A program made the position numbers and the translations under genes. Shown in pieces: positions 5,468 through 7,617 of a DNA stretch of 7,617 nucleotides. The first letter of the stretch is position 1. Each line of letters begins with the position of its first letter. Source of the DNA: Candidatus Mesolinea sp. (GTDB lineage: Bacteria > Chloroflexota > Anaerolineae > Anaerolineales > Anaerolineaceae); the NCBI GenBank assembly GCA_003499715.1, contig DNSH01000140.1, positions 1,605 to 9,221 on the forward strand, given 5' to 3'. The notes beneath the pieces are model-generated. The model saw only the letters and a list, made by a program, of their open reading frames with translations. It had not been told where the DNA came from and ran no database searches.

Positions 5468-6786
5468 TTTTCGTCGATTTCGATCGTGATAATCTTATCG
5501 CCGGCAGGGGCATCGGGATTTACTTGCGTGTCGCGCTCAATAAGCTTTTCCAGCACATCAAAGCCAGAAATAACCTTACCAAAAATGGTGTAACTCCCGG
5601 AGAGTTGTGTGGCAGGGACGTAAGTGATAAAAAATTGACTCCCATTGGTATCCGGGCCTCCATTCGCCATGCCCACCATATACGCCTCATCAAAGTTCAA
5701 CTTGTCGCTAATCTCATTACGATACTCGAAGCCTGGCCCAGATATCCCGGTGCCGCTGGGGTCACCTGCCTGGGCGACGAAGTCATGCGCCACACGATGG
5801 AAAGTAATCCCATCATAGAAGCCTGCGCGTGCCAAAAATACAAAAGCATTTACCGTCAACGGGGCTTCTTTTGGGTAGAGCTCCACGACGATATCTCCCT
5901 TTTCGGTTTTAATGGTTGCGGTGTATTCCTTATTCTGGTCAATCACCCATGGAGGGCATTCCGTGTACAAGCCTTCGCTCTCATACTTCAGCACCTCAAT
6001 GACCATGCCTAAAGTACTGGCGCTCCAATCGTAAGACCAAGGCCTGCCGTTGAGCAAGATGGTAGGGGTAGCGCTGAGCCCAATTGTATTGGTGCCGTAG
6101 TCCAGCGCATTTTGGATTTTATTGACAATTGCTTCACTGGTCAGGTCAGTCATAAACTGCTTGGTATTCAATCCTAAGGTTGTCGCTTCATTCTCTAACC
6201 AGGTGGTAAATTCCTCTGTCGAAAGGGAAGACCAGCTGCTTTGTTGGGAGAAGAGCGCATCGTACATCTCCCAAAATTTTCCTTGCAAACCAGCTGCCTC
6301 AGCTGCTTGTGCAGCTAAAGTAGCATTGTGATGAATGCTGACTAAGGGGAAGTGGCGAAACACTACGCGCACATCATTGGGGTACTTTTCCATGAGTTTG
6401 TTGAGCTCGTTATAAAAAGCAGCGCAAGCTGGGCATTGAAAATCGCTATATTCCAAAATGGTCAATAGCGCATCCTCTGGGCCTTTGCTCCAATCTTCAT
6501 CGCCAACAGCCGGGAAAACTGAAAGCATGGCAATTTGGTTTTCTGTCAGCTCGGGGAAAAAACCCTGCGTAACGGTGCAGACCATTTTGCCTTTGTCATC
6601 TACCAACTGGGTCTCCCCGGTTGGAGCTGTGGTAGGTCCTGTAGCGGCTTCCGTTAGGGTCTCTGTGGGTGCGACGGTCTCCGTGGGTGTGGCTGTAGCC
6701 GGTGGCGTAATTGTCTTGGCAGTGCAAGCGCTCACTCCCAGTACCACAACAAATAAGATTATTATCAACTTAGATAGTTTTTTCAT
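5464..6786 (-). CDS. Lipoprotein fusing a DsbA-like thioredoxin domain to a cyclophilin-type prolyl isomerase
   Basis: This is a 440-residue exported protein. Residues 1-20 are a signal peptide (MKKLSK then a hydrophobic core) ending in the lipobox VSAC, so Cys21 should be lipidated. A Thr/Pro/Ala/Glu-rich tether follows (about 25-58). Residues 105-268 form a DsbA/thioredoxin-like domain with the redox motif CPAC (118-121), the family FRHFPL stretch (143-148) and a cis-proline loop SATPT (Pro241). Residues 290-438 form a cyclophilin peptidyl-prolyl isomerase: FHRV (329-332, Arg331 as CypA Arg55), Phe336 and Gln339 (as Phe60 and Gln63), GSQFF (382-386) and FGKV (402-405). At the CypA His126 position it has Tyr399, and at Trp121 it has Gln394. 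Cys70 and Cys277 flank the thioredoxin domain and might pair. AAAGGA lies 4 nt upstream (6791-6796). The role is inferred to be thiol-disulfide chemistry plus proline isomerisation of exported proteins. Confidence 0.92.
   Translation of the reverse strand: MKKLSKLIIILFVVVLGVSACTAKTITPPATATPTETVAPTETLTEAATGPTTAPTGETQLVDDKGKMVCTVTQGFFPELTENQIAMLSVFPAVGDEDWSKGPEDALLTILEYSDFQCPACAAFYNELNKLMEKYPNDVRVVFRHFPLVSIHHNATLAAQAAEAAGLQGKFWEMYDALFSQQSSWSSLSTEEFTTWLENEATTLGLNTKQFMTDLTSEAIVNKIQNALDYGTNTIGLSATPTILLNGRPWSYDWSASTLGMVIEVLKYESEGLYTECPPWVIDQNKEYTATIKTEKGDIVVELYPKEAPLTVNAFVFLARAGFYDGITFHRVAHDFVAQAGDPSGTGISGPGFEYRNEISDKLNFDEAYMVGMANGGPDTNGSQFFITYVPATQLSGSYTIFGKVISGFDVLEKLIERDTQVNPDAPAGDKIITIEIDEK
6659..6694 (-). 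repeat. Imperfect 18-bp tandem duplication in the lipoprotein tether
   Basis: Two adjacent 18-bp units (6659-6676 and 6677-6694) agree at 14 of 18 positions. They encode the repeated PTET pattern in the Thr/Pro-rich linker behind the lipidated cysteine. This looks like a low-complexity spacer that can change length by slippage. Confidence 0.6.
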
Positions 6787-6835
6787 AATGTCCTTTCAAT
6801 GAACTTCCAGCTATGTGTGTAGGGAGCTAAGGAAG

Positions 6836-7462
6836 TTAATCGTTGATTTTCTCCTGTAAAAATTGCATCACTGCTTGGCGCAGGGCTATTTGAACCGCTT
6901 CTTTGGGCTGCATGGCGTCTATCACGCGCCAGCGCTCGGGTTCTTGCCGGCAAAGTTCATGGTATCCTTCGCGTACCCGCTGATGAAAGGCAAGCTCATA
7001 AGCATCCAAGCGGTTCCACTCGTCTTCTTTGCGCTTACGCTGCAAACCAATCTCCACATCCACATCTAACAGTAAGGTGAGATCTGGCTTGAGGTTATCC
7101 GTGGCAAAAGCTAACATCGCGCGCAGGGTAGCTAAGTCAATGCCGTGCCCGTAACCCTGATATGCCAGTGTAGAGTCACCGAAGCGGTCAGAAAGCACAA
7201 ATTTACCTTCACGCAATGCCGGCTTGATCACTTGTTCCACCAGCTGGGCGCGTGAGGCTAAAAAGAGCAAAATCTCGGTGCGCGGATGCAGCTCTTGGTT
7301 ATCGAGCCGCATCAGAATCTGGCGGATTTGGTCGCCAATGGGTGTGCCGCCAGGCTCACGCGTGGTGAGCACGTCCCAGCCCTGCCCGCGTAAAAATTCC
7401 GCCAAATCCGGGAGTTGGCTAGACTTTCCGCTGCCTTCTGGTCCTTCCAGAGTGATGAACAT
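6836..7462 (-). CDS. tmk: Thymidylate kinase (dTMP kinase)
   Basis: This 208-residue cytoplasmic enzyme phosphorylates dTMP to dTDP with ATP, an essential step of dTTP synthesis. Counting from the ATG at 7462, the P-loop GPEGSGKS is at 7-14 (Lys13). TREPGGT (34-40) and LFLASRAQ (66-73) are typical thymidylate kinase segments. DRFGDSTLAYQG (92-103) carries the Asp-Arg pair of the family, and the Arg/Lys-rich LID (RKRKEDEWNRLD, 142-153) follows. The length is normal. A TTG at 7468 would add two residues, but AGGGA (7469-7473) abuts it with no spacer, whereas it lies 6 nt from the ATG, so ATG 7462 is preferred. The upstream gene's TGA ends only 2 nt before the start, indicating one transcript and probably coupled translation. 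The DsbA-cyclophilin gene follows after 49 bp. Confidence 0.96.
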   Translation of the reverse strand: MFITLEGPEGSGKSSQLPDLAEFLRGQGWDVLTTREPGGTPIGDQIRQILMRLDNQELHPRTEILLFLASRAQLVEQVIKPALREGKFVLSDRFGDSTLAYQGYGHGIDLATLRAMLAFATDNLKPDLTLLLDVDVEIGLQRKRKEDEWNRLDAYELAFHQRVREGYHELCRQEPERWRVIDAMQPKEAVQIALRQAVMQFLQEKIND

Positions 7463-7464
7463 GC

Positions 7465-7617
7465 TCAATCCCTAAAGATGCGCACAAAACGGTTAGGCTC
7501 TGTGCCAAAAGACTGGGATACCAAGCTGGCTTTTTGAGCTAACTGATGCTGTTCTCGGCGGACGTTAGCGGAAGCGGGGCGTAAATCGACATACTTTTCA
7601 CCTGCCAACACCATCTG
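7465..7617 (-). CDS. C-terminal fragment, probably an R3H-domain ATPase (Ycf45/SpoIIIAA-like)
   Basis: The last 50 codons of a gene entering from the right edge are visible, ending in TGA (7467-7465). The peptide runs QMVLAGEKYVDLRP at the start, then RREQHQLAQKASL, then SFGTEPNRFVRIFRD. The layout RRxQHxLAxxxxLxSxSxGxEPxRxVRIx is what I remember from the R3H single-stranded nucleic-acid-binding tail of AAA ATPases related to Ycf45 and SpoIIIAA; this is recall of a family pattern, not a search. The ATPase part lies outside the window. The reading frame stays open to the window edge, and the tmk start follows after 2 nt, so the two genes are almost certainly on one transcript. If the family call is wrong, it is still a real partial gene. 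Confidence 0.6.
   Translation of the reverse strand, partial: QMVLAGEKYVDLRPASANVRREQHQLAQKASLVSQSFGTEPNRFVRIFRD
7469..7473 (-). promoter_or_regulatory. Ribosome binding site that decides the tmk start
   Basis: AGGGA on the minus strand lies 6 nt before ATG 7462 but directly against the alternative TTG at 7468. It is inside the last codons of the upstream gene, so ribosomes finishing that gene are well placed to restart on tmk. Confidence 0.65.

Noticed and set aside
4947..5489. A 180-codon plus-strand frame, and similar ones at 4461-4946 and 5524-6012, opposite the PrsW and lipoprotein genes.
   Set aside because: They are rich in Ser, Thr, Pro, Arg and Lys as expected of antisense shadows of hydrophobic genes, and show no family features.
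6787..6835. Possible terminator in the 49-bp gap between tmk and the lipoprotein gene.
   Set aside because: Only a 4-bp AGCT/AGCT pairing is visible and there is no T run; it was judged an ordinary operon spacer with the AAAGGA ribosome site.
1..7617. CRISPR arrays, tRNA or rRNA genes, insertion sequences, phage genes.
   Set aside because: No regularly spaced repeats, transposase or integrase motifs, terminal inverted repeats or RNA-gene landmarks were seen; almost all bases are in well-recognised genes.

Overview
The window is ordinary-looking bacterial chromosome, densely coded, with no tRNA, rRNA, CRISPR array or insertion sequence that I can see. The best guess for the host is a Chloroflexota bacterium, probably of the Anaerolineae type. 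This rests on family resemblance only: the style of the cyclophilin and lipoprotein sequence, a PrsW protein with a long N-terminal half, and an R3H-type tail before thymidylate kinase. It is inference, not proof.

Layout, left to right. Positions 1-228 (+) are the last 75 codons of a P-type cation ATPase, closed by a strong intrinsic terminator (244-274). A promoter-like site (281-310) and a leader follow, then a plus-strand pair: a UMF1/Atg22-type MFS transporter (382-1704) and, 26 bp later, a GalE-type nucleotide-sugar epimerase (1731-2741). A hairpin at 2755-2786 separates this pair from the converging minus-strand genes.

The rest (2809-7617) is one minus-strand series. In transcription order it is: the tail of a probable R3H-domain ATPase (7465-7617), thymidylate kinase tmk (6836-7462), a lipoprotein fusing a DsbA-like thioredoxin domain to a cyclophilin (5464-6786), a PrsW-type membrane metalloprotease (4250-5467), a PlsC-type acyltransferase (3519-4187) and a rhomboid serine protease (2809-3495). 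Gaps are 2, 49, -4, 62 and 23 bp, so much or all of it may be co-transcribed from a promoter outside the window.

Working together: four of the six minus-strand genes concern the cell envelope. They cover disulfide and proline folding outside the membrane, two intramembrane proteases of different catalytic chemistry, and phospholipid acylation. The ATGA overlap ties the folding lipoprotein directly to PrsW. The most unusual item is the DsbA-cyclophilin fusion, which puts a thiol oxidoreductase and a prolyl isomerase on one lipid-anchored chain. A joint envelope-protein quality-control role is a reasonable hypothesis, but the sequence alone does not show it.
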